Below are positions 1-6,038 of a DNA stretch of 13,385 bases, piece after piece. Made by a program: the position numbers and the translations under genes. Source of the stretch: Anaerolinea thermophila (lineage in GTDB: Bacteria; Chloroflexota; Anaerolineae; Anaerolineales; Villigracilaceae); the NCBI GenBank assembly GCA_020722305.1, contig DYLB01000044.1:1-13385 (forward strand), written 5' to 3'. Position 1 is the stretch's first letter; the number at the start of each line of letters is the position of its first letter. The notes beneath the pieces were generated by a model. It did not search any database and had not been told where the DNA came from. It was given only the letters and a program-made list of their open reading frames with translations.

Positions 1-49
1 GCGACCTCCGGGTTATGAGCCCGACGAGCTGCCACTGCTCTACCCCGCA
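1..49 (-). tRNA. initiator tRNA-Met (CAT), 3' part cut off by window edge
   Basis: Read on the minus strand, the 5' half of a tRNA is visible. The acceptor 5' arm starts at 49. The D arm is GAGC/GCTC around a GTGGCA-type loop. The anticodon stem-loop has CAT at 17-15. The anticodon stem carries the three consecutive G:C pairs (GGG before the loop, CCC after) that mark bacterial initiator tRNA and allow P-site binding. The variable loop follows, and then the window ends, so the T arm and the acceptor 3' strand are missing. The first base is T here where E. coli has C; the unpaired 1:72 position cannot be checked. Elongator tRNA-Met or Ile-CAT is unlikely because of the GGG/CCC pairs. Confidence 0.93.
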
Positions 50-70
50 TCGGTTGGTTGAGCGGCGCGT

Positions 71-99
71 ATTCTACCATCCCGATGGGGATGCGTCAA
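71..99 (-). promoter_or_regulatory. sigma70-type promoter of the initiator tRNA, with a dyad filling the spacer
   Basis: On the minus strand, TTGACG (99-94) is followed by a 17-bp spacer and TAGAAT (76-71). The predicted start point lies near 64-65, giving a short 5' leader before the tRNA at 49. The spacer (77-93) holds a perfect 6-bp inverted repeat, CATCCC and GGGATG around a 4-nt centre (78-93). The dyad could be an operator or could act as a hairpin at the end of the upstream lipoprotein transcript. The promoter starts only 6 nt after that gene's stop codon. Confidence 0.8.
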
Positions 100-105
100 G
101 CGCGA

Positions 106-1053
106 TCACGGATGCAGAATGAGCTCGAGGCTGTACAGGTACATCAGGCCGTTGATGCGCGGGTCGCTCTGGCGCAGGACCAGCTTCGCCGGGGTGGAGG
201 CGCCGACGCTGTATGGGACGGTGGTCGAGAAAGGGATGTAGCCATCCGGGGCGGAGGCGATGCCCAATTCGAGCAGGCGCGTGCCAAGCACCCGGCCCTC
301 CCGGTCGAGCAGTTCGAGGATGAAGGATTCTTCGTTGAACGGGCGGAATTTGCCGCTGACGACCACCTCCCCGCCCGTGACCTGCGAACCGGCCAGCGGT
401 GAACTCAGCCAGGCGCGCTCGCCCGTGCCGCCGCTGGGGTTGATCACGTCCCGGCCGCCGGACTGGAGCAGGACGTGGACCGACATGACCGCCTTCGGCA
501 GCCCAAACTCGTCTGCGGTGCTGATCTGCAGGCGGGCCAGCTCGGCCGCGGCCCGGATCTCGAACGGGATGTCGAGCGCCACGTAAACCCACGGGCTGTA
601 GGCCGGGGCGGGATGCACCTCCACTTTGCGGGCCAGCAGGCGGCCGTCTTCGCCGAGCAGTTCGACCTGGTAGCGGTCGTTCGCGCCGGGGACGACGTAA
701 GCGATCACCCGCAGCGGCGAGACAACCTTGGACATCGGGCCGGGCGCGGCGAGACGGATGACCCCGTCTGGCGGGGCGGAGGAGAGGCTGGGGGTGGGAC
801 TGGGCGTTGCGGACGGGACCGGCGTCTCGGTCGGCGGGAGCGGGGTCGGCGTCGGGGTGGGATCGAGCGCGGGGAACGGCGAGCCGGCCGAGGGTCCCGC
901 GTGATCCGGCTGGGAGGCGGCCGCGGTCAGGGCGATTACGGTCGGGAGGTAGGACTCAGGATAAGGCGTGGGTAAAGTCCCCGATCCCGAAATGTCGCAG
1001 GCGGAAAGCAGGAGGGTCAGCGTAAAAAGCAGGGGAAATAATTTGCGAAACAT
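106..1053 (-). CDS. lipoprotein with two Gmad2/Ig-like beta domains
   Basis: Predicted 315-residue exported lipoprotein. Residues 1-18 form a signal peptide ending in LLSAC, with Cys19 as the lipidation site. Residues about 24-96 are a flexible linker rich in Thr, Pro and Ser. Two related beta-rich domains follow, about 98-196 and 213-313. Each opens with a short Pro-containing strand (LAAPGPMSKVVSPLRV and LSSPLAGSQVTGGEVV) and repeats an 'ELL-DGRLLAR / ELL-EGRVLGTR' pattern. This resembles the Gmad2 immunoglobulin-like domain of secreted bacterial proteins. No catalytic motif is visible, so a binding or adhesion role at the cell surface is an inference. The ATG at 1053 has no Shine-Dalgarno; it is supported by the signal peptide. 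The gene lies 63 nt downstream of the M32 peptidase and may be read through from it across two hairpins. Confidence 0.82.
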   Translation of the reverse strand: MFRKLFPLLFTLTLLLSACDISGSGTLPTPYPESYLPTVIALTAAASQPDHAGPSAGSPFPALDPTPTPTPLPPTETPVPSATPSPTPSLSSAPPDGVIRLAAPGPMSKVVSPLRVIAYVVPGANDRYQVELLGEDGRLLARKVEVHPAPAYSPWVYVALDIPFEIRAAAELARLQISTADEFGLPKAVMSVHVLLQSGGRDVINPSGGTGERAWLSSPLAGSQVTGGEVVVSGKFRPFNEESFILELLDREGRVLGTRLLELGIASAPDGYIPFSTTVPYSVGASTPAKLVLRQSDPRINGLMYLYSLELILHP

Positions 1054-1064
1054 AAGATAGCAAT

Positions 1065-1118
1065 TGCCGACGGGTGAAACCCCGTCGGCATCCGGTAGGG
1101 CGAGATAAATCTCGCCTT
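1065..1118. repeat. tandem perfect hairpins (palindromic repeat element)
   Basis: Two hairpins lie side by side in the 63-nt spacer between the M32 gene and the lipoprotein gene. The first has a perfect 10-bp stem, TGCCGACGGG (1065-1074) with CCCGTCGGCA (1081-1090), around a 6-nt loop. The second has GGCGAGAT (1099-1106) with ATCTCGCC (1109-1116) around AA, extendable by an A:T and a G:T pair. No T tract follows either, so they do not look like standard terminators. The layout (GC stem with a GAAAC-type loop, short linker, second stem) resembles the pair at 12550-12600 and suggests a dispersed palindromic element. Confidence 0.7.
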
Positions 1119-2619
1119 ACAGCCCGTAGATATCGCTGAATTTCCGGGTCAGGTAACGCACGTAGGGGGCGGCGTCAATCTTCGAGCCGGTGATCTTCTG
1201 CACCAGTTCCTGCGGCTCGTACTTGCGCCCGTGCCTGTGAACCTTTTCGCGCAGCCAGCCGAGCAGGGCGTCGAATTTGCCTTCGCGGATCTGGTCGGCC
1301 AGGTCGGGGAGGTCGGCATTGATCTTCTCCCAGAGTTGGGCCGAGACCAGGTTGCCGAGGGCATAGGTGGAGAAGTAGCCCATCATGCCGCCCGACCAGT
1401 GGATGTCTTGCAGCACACCCTGGGCGTCGTCCGGCGGGACCACGCCGAGGTATTCTTTCATCTTGGTATTCCAGATTTCGGGCAGATCCTTGACCGCCAT
1501 GCTGCCTTCGACGATGCCGATCTCGATCTCCAACCGCAGCATGATGTGCATGTTGTAGGTGGCTTCGTCGGCTTCGACCCGGATCAGCGAGGGTTCGACC
1601 TTGTTGATGCCTTTGTAGAAGGTGTTCAGGTCCACGTTGCCAAGCTGGGAGGGGAAGGTCTGCTGGAGCGAGGGGTAGAAGTGCTCCCAGAAGGGCAGCG
1701 AGCGCCCGACCAGGTTCTCCCACATGCGGGACTGCGACTCGTGGATCGCCAGCGAGGCGCCGCCGTTGAGCGGGGTGCGCTCGTAGGCCTGGTTGACGCC
1801 CATCTCGTAGAGGGCGTGGCCGCACTCGTGCATGGTGCCGAACAGGGCCGAGTTGAGGAAATCTTCGAGCACACGGGTGGTGATGCGCACGTCGTTGATG
1901 CTGAAAGAAGTGGTGAACGGGTGCGGGGACTTGTCCTGGCGGCCGCGCTTCCAGTCGTAGCCGAACTTGGTAATCACGCTCACGCCGAAGTCCCATTGCT
2001 GCTTGTCGGGATAGTGCAAGTGCAGGAAGGAGTCGTCCACCTGGGGGGCGTCGGCGATCGCCCGCAGCAGTTCGACCTGCTTGGGGCGCAGGGACTCAAA
2101 GATGGCGCGCACGTCGGCGGTTTTCATCCCCGGCTCGAACTGGTCGAGCAGGATGTCGTAGGGGTGGTCGGAGGGCGGGAAGAAGGCTACGAACTGCTTG
2201 CCCAGCTCGACGATCTTTTCGAGATGCGGCTGGAAGATGGAGAACTCGGACTTGCTCCGGGCTTCGACCCAGGCTTCGTGGGCGCGGGCGGTGACGACGG
2301 CAAACTCGGCCACCCATTCGGGCGTGACCTTGGTGGCCTGGTCGTAATCCCGCGAGGCCACCTTGACGAAGCGGACTTCGTCCGAGTCGGGGTCGGCCCC
2401 AGCAAACTCGGCCTTCAGGTCTTCGATCAGCCGTCCCACTTCCTCCGAAGTGGCTTTGATGTGGGCGATCTTGCCGAGGGTGGCCTGGGCGTTGCCGCGG
2501 GCTTCGGCGCCGCCCGGCGGCATGTTGACCTGCTGGTCCCAGCCGAGCACGGCCGCGGCCGAATTCAGGTCGGCGACTTCGGCGAGCAGGGCTTTCAGTT
2601 GTTCGTACTTTTCGCTCAT
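1117..2619 (-). CDS. M32-family metallocarboxypeptidase
   Basis: 500-residue cytoplasmic zinc carboxypeptidase (thermostable carboxypeptidase 1 / Taq-type) that removes C-terminal residues from peptides. The length matches the family (about 500). All signature motifs are present in order: HPF (233-235), DVRITT (243-248), the zinc site HECGH (264-268), HESQ (293-296) with Glu294 as the probable third zinc ligand, IRVEAD (346-351) and GVLQDIHW (401-408). The ATG at 2619 is preferred because it has AAGGAG 5 nt upstream. The frame stays open to 2784, but the extra 55 residues are translated repeat DNA. There is no signal peptide. The stop codon directly abuts the hairpin element at 1065-1118. A role in peptide recycling is inferred from the family. 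Confidence 0.95.
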   Translation of the reverse strand: MSEKYEQLKALLAEVADLNSAAAVLGWDQQVNMPPGGAEARGNAQATLGKIAHIKATSEEVGRLIEDLKAEFAGADPDSDEVRFVKVASRDYDQATKVTPEWVAEFAVVTARAHEAWVEARSKSEFSIFQPHLEKIVELGKQFVAFFPPSDHPYDILLDQFEPGMKTADVRAIFESLRPKQVELLRAIADAPQVDDSFLHLHYPDKQQWDFGVSVITKFGYDWKRGRQDKSPHPFTTSFSINDVRITTRVLEDFLNSALFGTMHECGHALYEMGVNQAYERTPLNGGASLAIHESQSRMWENLVGRSLPFWEHFYPSLQQTFPSQLGNVDLNTFYKGINKVEPSLIRVEADEATYNMHIMLRLEIEIGIVEGSMAVKDLPEIWNTKMKEYLGVVPPDDAQGVLQDIHWSGGMMGYFSTYALGNLVSAQLWEKINADLPDLADQIREGKFDALLGWLREKVHRHGRKYEPQELVQKITGSKIDAAPYVRYLTRKFSDIYGL

Positions 2620-2633
2620 GGGGTCTCCTTGGG

Positions 2634-2661
2634 GGTAAATGGTGGTTGGTAATTGGTAATT
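2634..2661. repeat. heptanucleotide tandem array, consensus GGTAATT, 4 units
   Basis: Four 7-nt units run head to tail: GGTAAAT, GGTGGTT, GGTAATT, GGTAATT. The array ends 4 nt from the Shine-Dalgarno of the M32 gene, so it lies in that gene's leader or promoter. A second heptamer array with a different unit is at 4093-4134. Confidence 0.7.
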
Positions 2662-2888
2662 AGAGATGTCACACCGCACCTGCGGTCGGTGCAGGTGTTG
2701 CGGGCCGTCCTGAGCGGAGCCGCCGTTCATTGGCGGCGTAGTCGAAGGATGGTGAAGCAATCTCCCGTTTAATGGATGCTTCACATCGAACGAGACTCTC
2801 CGTTACACCGGGGATTGCTTCGGGCTGGGTCTCGATCTGGCCTCGAAAAACCTCTCGGCCTACTCGACCAACGCTCCTCGCAATGACA
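2662..2888. repeat. gene-free repeat island between the SerA-type and M32 genes
   Basis: No gene is supported here. The stretch is a patchwork of short inverted repeats. CACCTGC (2677-2683) pairs with GCAGGTG (2691-2697). GCCGCC (2719-2724) pairs with GGCGGC (2732-2737), inside a segment reading on the minus strand as TCCTTCGACTACGCC...CTCCGCTCAGGA. GTGAAGCA (2752-2759) pairs with TGCTTCAC (2777-2784). GAAGCAATC (2754-2762) pairs with GATTGCTTC (2813-2821). On the minus strand, TGTCATTGCGAGGAGCG starts right after the dehydrogenase stop codon and is followed by a TTGGTCGAGTAGG segment. From general knowledge these strings resemble dispersed intergenic repeats in many genomes. They may act as hairpins at the transcript end; no T tract is seen. 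Confidence 0.55.
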
Positions 2889-3830
2889 TTAGACGACTCT
2901 CCACCTCAGCGGTTGGCCGTTGAGGGCGGCCAGGACTTCCTCGGCGATGTGTTCGGCAGCGCGGGATTGGGATTCGAGCGTTTGAGCGCCGATGTGGGGG
3001 GTGGCGACGAGGTGCGGATGGGCGACGAGGGGCGTTTTGCCGGGCGGTTCGGCCGCGTAGACGTCGAGGCCGGCCGCGGCCACCTGACCGGTTTCCAGCG
3101 CCGAGAGCAGGGCCGCCTCGTCTATGATGCCGCCGCGGGCGGCGCAGACCAGGCGCACGCCGGGCTTCATCTGCGCAAAGGCGGACTCGCCCACCATGCC
3201 GCGCGTCTCGGCGGTGAGCGGCAGGTGCAGGGTGATGAAATCGGAGCGGGCGTAGAGGGCTTCGAGGCCCACCGGCTGGGCGCCGCGGCGGAGGATCTCA
3301 TCGTCAGACAGGAACGGGTCGTAAGCGATGAGGCTCATGCCGAAGGCTTTGGCCCGCAGACCCACTTCCACGCCAATGCGTCCCAGGCCGATGATGCCGA
3401 GGGTCTTGCCGTAGAGTTCGACGCCTTCGAGGGAGCTCTTGAGCCATTCGCCTTGTTTCATCCCGGAATCGGCCCGGGACAGGTGACGGGCGGTGGCGAG
3501 CAGCAGGCCGAAGGTCAGTTCGGCGACGGCGATGGAAGTGGCAGTGGGGGCATTGACGACGGTGATGGCGCGGGCACGGGCAGCGCTCAGGTCAATGTTG
3601 TCCACGCCCACGCCGGCGCGGCCGATCACTTTCAGGGCGGGGGCGGCGTCCATCACGGAAGCCGTTACCTTCGTCCGGCCGCGCACGATTAGGGCCTGGT
3701 AAGGGGGGATGAGTTGGAGCAGTTCTTCAGGGGAGATGCCGGGGCGGTCGGTCACCTCCGCCTTTGCACGTAGAATGGCCTGGCCGCTTGCTTCCAGGCC
3801 GTCGGTGAGGAGAATCTTGTGTGGGGGCAT
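2889..3830 (-). CDS. SerA-type D-2-hydroxyacid dehydrogenase (phosphoglycerate dehydrogenase-like)
   Basis: 313-residue cytoplasmic NAD-dependent dehydrogenase of the D-isomer-specific 2-hydroxyacid family. It has the N-terminal part of the catalytic domain (residues 1-98), a Rossmann domain with GLGRIG (148-153) and an acidic Asp171 at the end of the second strand favouring NAD. The catalytic triad is visible as Arg232 (in ARGGIIDE), Glu261 (in YAAEPP) and His279 (in TPHIGAQ). RAGVGVDNID (71-80) is typical of the SerA branch, so 3-phosphoglycerate oxidation in serine synthesis is likely. There is no C-terminal ACT domain, so no serine feedback by that route; glyoxylate/hydroxypyruvate reductase activity remains possible. 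The ATG at 3830 is chosen over an in-frame TTG at 3863, which lies in a hairpin. No Shine-Dalgarno is seen. Confidence 0.88.
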   Translation of the reverse strand: MPPHKILLTDGLEASGQAILRAKAEVTDRPGISPEELLQLIPPYQALIVRGRTKVTASVMDAAPALKVIGRAGVGVDNIDLSAARARAITVVNAPTATSIAVAELTFGLLLATARHLSRADSGMKQGEWLKSSLEGVELYGKTLGIIGLGRIGVEVGLRAKAFGMSLIAYDPFLSDDEILRRGAQPVGLEALYARSDFITLHLPLTAETRGMVGESAFAQMKPGVRLVCAARGGIIDEAALLSALETGQVAAAGLDVYAAEPPGKTPLVAHPHLVATPHIGAQTLESQSRAAEHIAEEVLAALNGQPLRWRVV

Positions 3831-3837
3831 GGGGTGA

Positions 3838-3843
3838 ATTTTA
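3838..3843 (-). promoter_or_regulatory. -10-like box directly before the SerA-type gene (possible leaderless start)
   Basis: On the minus strand TAAAAT (3843-3838) is separated from the ATG at 3830 by only 7 nt (TCACCCC). With usual -10 to start-point spacing, transcription would begin at or within a base of the ATG. No Shine-Dalgarno and no convincing -35 box are visible. Confidence 0.4.
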
Positions 3844-3861
3844 CCCGCTTTTTGTCGAGAC

Positions 3862-3896
3862 AAGGCCTCGGAGTTTCTGAAGAACTCCGAGGCCTT
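3862..3896. terminator. 14-bp perfect hairpin, possible terminator
   Basis: AAGGCCTCGGAGTT (3862-3875) pairs perfectly with AACTCCGAGGCCTT (3883-3896) around a 7-nt loop. On the plus strand it leads into GCCTTTATGGG, the same 11 nt that follow the hairpin at 9087-9118. No plus-strand gene ends here, so it more likely ends minus-strand transcripts coming from the efflux operon, or works both ways. The T tract is weak on both strands. Confidence 0.6.
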
Positions 3897-3908
3897 TATG
3901 GGGAAGGA

Positions 3909-4094
3909 TCAGGCTTCGCCGTCTGGCGGCGGGGGAGGCGGGGGCGGCGTGTACGTGTCGCGCTCGCTCAAGCGGGTGCCGCCCAATCCGCCGTCTATCA
4001 GCCCAGGCTGGAGGATGGAGGTCACCTCGAAGCGGATCGGGATGCGGGCGTATTCGGTCAGGCCAGACGGGGGGATTTGGGTGATACGGATCAC
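3909..4094 (-). pseudogene. small remnant reading frame, possibly the N-terminus of a broken acetyltransferase-type gene
   Basis: A 61-codon frame can start at a GTG (4094) inside the edge of the heptamer array. The part TEYARIPIRFEV and the following ILQPGLIDGGLGGTRL look like real protein rather than random translation. They recall the segment that precedes the GNAT fold in some acetyltransferases; this is from memory and tentative. After about residue 45 the frame turns into a run of eight prolines and stops, without any acetyltransferase core. I read it as a truncated leftover. It could also be a small unknown protein. It lies downstream of the efflux operon. Confidence 0.3.
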
Positions 4095-4134
4095 TGAATA
4101 CTGAACACTGAACACTGGATACTGAACACTGATT
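4093..4134. repeat. heptanucleotide tandem array, consensus ACTGAAC, 6 units
   Basis: Six 7-nt units run without gaps: ACTGAAT, ACTGAAC, ACTGAAC, ACTGGAT, ACTGAAC, ACTGATT. The array overlaps the stop codon of the MacB-type permease (4133-4135) at one end and the presumed GTG of the remnant frame at the other. Its placement is intergenic, like the GGTAATT array at 2634-2661. Confidence 0.8.
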
Positions 4135-5359
4135 ACTCGTACCTCAGCGCTTCCACCGGTTCGAGGTTGGCGGCCCGGTTGGCCGGGTAGATGCCGAAGA
4201 ACAGGCCGACCGCGGCCGAGAAAATCGTCGCCAGAAGGACCGCGTCCAGGCCGATGGAGGTAGCGAAGGGCGTGCCGGAATTGGCGGCGATGACTTCCAC
4301 CAGGGTGGCGATGCCCCAGCCGACCAGGATTCCCACCAGCCCGCCGATCATGCTGAGCAGGGACGATTCGGTCAGGAACTGGATCAGGATGTCCCGTTTG
4401 CGGGCGCCCAGGGCCTTGCGCAGGCCGATCTCCCGGGTCCGCTCGGTGACGGAGACCAGCATGATGTTCATGATCCCAATCCCGCCCACCAGCAGGGAAA
4501 TCCCGGCGATGCCGCCCAGGAAGATGGTCAGCACGCCGGTGATGGTCTCGGCCGTCTGGACGAAATCCTCCTGCGAGAAGACGGTGAAATCGTCCGCGCC
4601 GATGGGGGTGCGGTGGCGGGTGCGCAGGATGTCGGCGATCTCATTCGCCGCCTGCGAGACCAGGTCCGCCGAGACAGCCTGGACGAAGATCACATCCACC
4701 CGGTCCTGGGGACTGCGGCGCAGCAGGCGGGTCTGGGCAGTGCTGAACGGGACCAGGGCGACGTTGTCCTGGCTGCCCATCATCCCGCCGCCTTTGGCTT
4801 CGAGCACCCCGATGACCCGGAAGGGCTGCCCTTCGATGCGGATGGTCTCGCCGGTGATCCCGTCGTGACGCCCGAAGAGGGTATCCGCCAGTTCGGGGCC
4901 GACCAGGGCGACCGAGGCCCGCCCGAGGATGTGTTCTTCGGTAATGTAATCGCCTTCGACCACAGTGTAATTGCGCACGCTGAAATAAGCCGGGGTCACG
5001 CCGTCCAGCGTCGCGCGGGTCATCTCGCCGCCGTAGGAGATGGTCGCGCTGCCGTCCAGGATGGGGGCGACCGCTTCGACGGAGGGAGCCTGGAACGGGT
5101 CGGCGATAGCGTCGGCGTCGCCCAGGGTGAGCGGCTTGGGGTTGCGGATCGAATCGTCCCTGCTGCGGAAGACGAAGAGCAGGTTGGTGCCGATGCCGCT
5201 GATCGAACCGGTGATCGTGTCCTGCGCGCCGGTGCCGACCGCCAGCATGGCGATCACCGCAGCCACGCCGATGACGATCCCCAGGATGGTCAGGCCGGAG
5301 CGCATCTTGTTGGCGGCCAGGCTTTCGAGAGCTTCGAGGATAGACTGCCACAGGTTCAT
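4133..5359 (-). CDS. MacB/FtsX-family ABC transporter permease
   Basis: 408-residue inner-membrane permease of the MacB/LolC/FtsX type (type VII ABC superfamily). Layout: a short N-terminal amphipathic stretch, TM1 about 22-44 ([18 protein letters not shown]), a large extracytoplasmic MacB-type domain about 45-270, then TM2 about 276-302, TM3 about 331-356 and TM4 about 372-393. The conserved loop after TM2 ([21 protein letters not shown], 304-324) contacts the ATPase. The gene overlaps the ATPase gene by 4 nt (ATGA) and has GGAGG 7 nt before its ATG, so translation is coupled. There is no fused ATPase domain, unlike E. coli MacB. By family it would use ATP-driven mechanical movement to export a peptide, lipid or antibiotic from the outer leaflet or outside space; the substrate is unknown. 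Confidence 0.93.
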   Translation of the reverse strand: MNLWQSILEALESLAANKMRSGLTILGIVIGVAAVIAMLAVGTGAQDTITGSISGIGTNLLFVFRSRDDSIRNPKPLTLGDADAIADPFQAPSVEAVAPILDGSATISYGGEMTRATLDGVTPAYFSVRNYTVVEGDYITEEHILGRASVALVGPELADTLFGRHDGITGETIRIEGQPFRVIGVLEAKGGGMMGSQDNVALVPFSTAQTRLLRRSPQDRVDVIFVQAVSADLVSQAANEIADILRTRHRTPIGADDFTVFSQEDFVQTAETITGVLTIFLGGIAGISLLVGGIGIMNIMLVSVTERTREIGLRKALGARKRDILIQFLTESSLLSMIGGLVGILVGWGIATLVEVIAANSGTPFATSIGLDAVLLATIFSAAVGLFFGIYPANRAANLEPVEALRYE

Positions 5360-6036
5360 GCGCCGTCCTCCACCAGCCCGTCAATCAGGCGGATCGTGCG
5401 CTGGGCCTGGGCGCCGATCTTCGGGTCGTGCGTGACCAGGATGAGGGTCGTGCCCTTGTCCCGGTTCAGGCCGAGCAGCAGATCCATGATCTCCTGGCCT
5501 ACTTTCGAGTCGAGGTTGCCTGTGGGTTCGTCGGCCATGATGATGGCCGGGTTGTTGACCAGGGCGCGGGCGATCGCCACCCGCTGCTGCTGCCCGCCGG
5601 AGAGTTCGGTCGGGCGGTGCAGCATCCGGTCGCCCAGACCGACCGCTTCGAGCGAGGCCCTGGCCCGCTCCTTGCGCCCGCTGGTCATCCCGGCGTAGCG
5701 CAGGGGCAGTTCCACATTAGCGAGCGAGGTCTGGCGGGGCAGCAGGTTGAAACTCTGGAAGACGAAGCCCACCTTGCGGTTGCGGATGTCGGCCAACTGG
5801 TCGTCGTTCAGGCTCTGCACCACCTCCCCGTCCAGAATGTACTCGCCGCTGGTCGGGCGGTCGAGGCAGCCCAGAATGTTCATTATTGTGGATTTGCCCG
5901 ACCCCGACGGCCCCATGATGGCGACCACTTCGCCGCGTTTGATCTTGAGCGAGACGCCCCGTAAGGCATGGACTTCGACCTCGCCCATTTTGTACACCTT
6001 GGTCAGGTTTTCAGCCGTAATAACCCAGTCTTCCAT
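5356..6036 (-). CDS. LolD/MacB-type ABC transporter ATPase
   Basis: 226-residue ATP-binding subunit that pairs with the permease encoded next to it. Visible motifs: Walker [10 protein letters not shown] (42-50), Q-loop FVFQ (91-94), ABC signature LSGGQQQ (145-151), Walker B IIMADE (165-170) with the D-loop GNLD just after (173-176), and the H-loop TH (202-203). The length and the '[20 protein letters not shown]' start are typical of the MacB/LolD/YtrE group. It starts 2 nt after the stop codon of the membrane-fusion gene, with AGAAGG just upstream, and its stop overlaps the start of the permease gene. This is the middle gene of a three-gene efflux operon. Confidence 0.96.
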   Translation of the reverse strand: MEDWVITAENLTKVYKMGEVEVHALRGVSLKIKRGEVVAIMGPSGSGKSTIMNILGCLDRPTSGEYILDGEVVQSLNDDQLADIRNRKVGFVFQSFNLLPRQTSLANVELPLRYAGMTSGRKERARASLEAVGLGDRMLHRPTELSGGQQQRVAIARALVNNPAIIMADEPTGNLDSKVGQEIMDLLLGLNRDKGTTLILVTHDPKIGAQAQRTIRLIDGLVEDGA

Positions 6037-6038
6037 GA

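Noticed and set aside
1065..1116. Rho-independent terminator of the M32 gene
   Set aside because: The stems are strong but neither is followed by a T tract on the minus strand, and a same-strand gene starts 12 nt after the second one; a repeat element fits better.
1231..2652. 473-codon open frame on the plus strand
   Set aside because: It is antisense to the M32 gene, which has all family motifs and a Shine-Dalgarno. High GC keeps the opposite frame open; the product has no recognisable motif.
2620..2784. 55-residue N-terminal extension of the M32 protein
   Set aside because: The extension is translated from the heptamer array and inverted repeats. The internal ATG at 2619 has AAGGAG at good spacing and gives the family length.
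2772..3692. 306-codon open frame on the plus strand
   Set aside because: It is antisense to the SerA-type dehydrogenase, whose catalytic residues are all present.
3831..3863. TTG start 11 codons upstream of the SerA-type ATG
   Set aside because: The TTG overlaps the stem of the 14-bp hairpin, and the ATG at 3830 gives the normal family N-terminus.
4613..5698. 361-codon open frame on the plus strand
   Set aside because: It is antisense to the ABC ATPase and permease genes and shows no domain.
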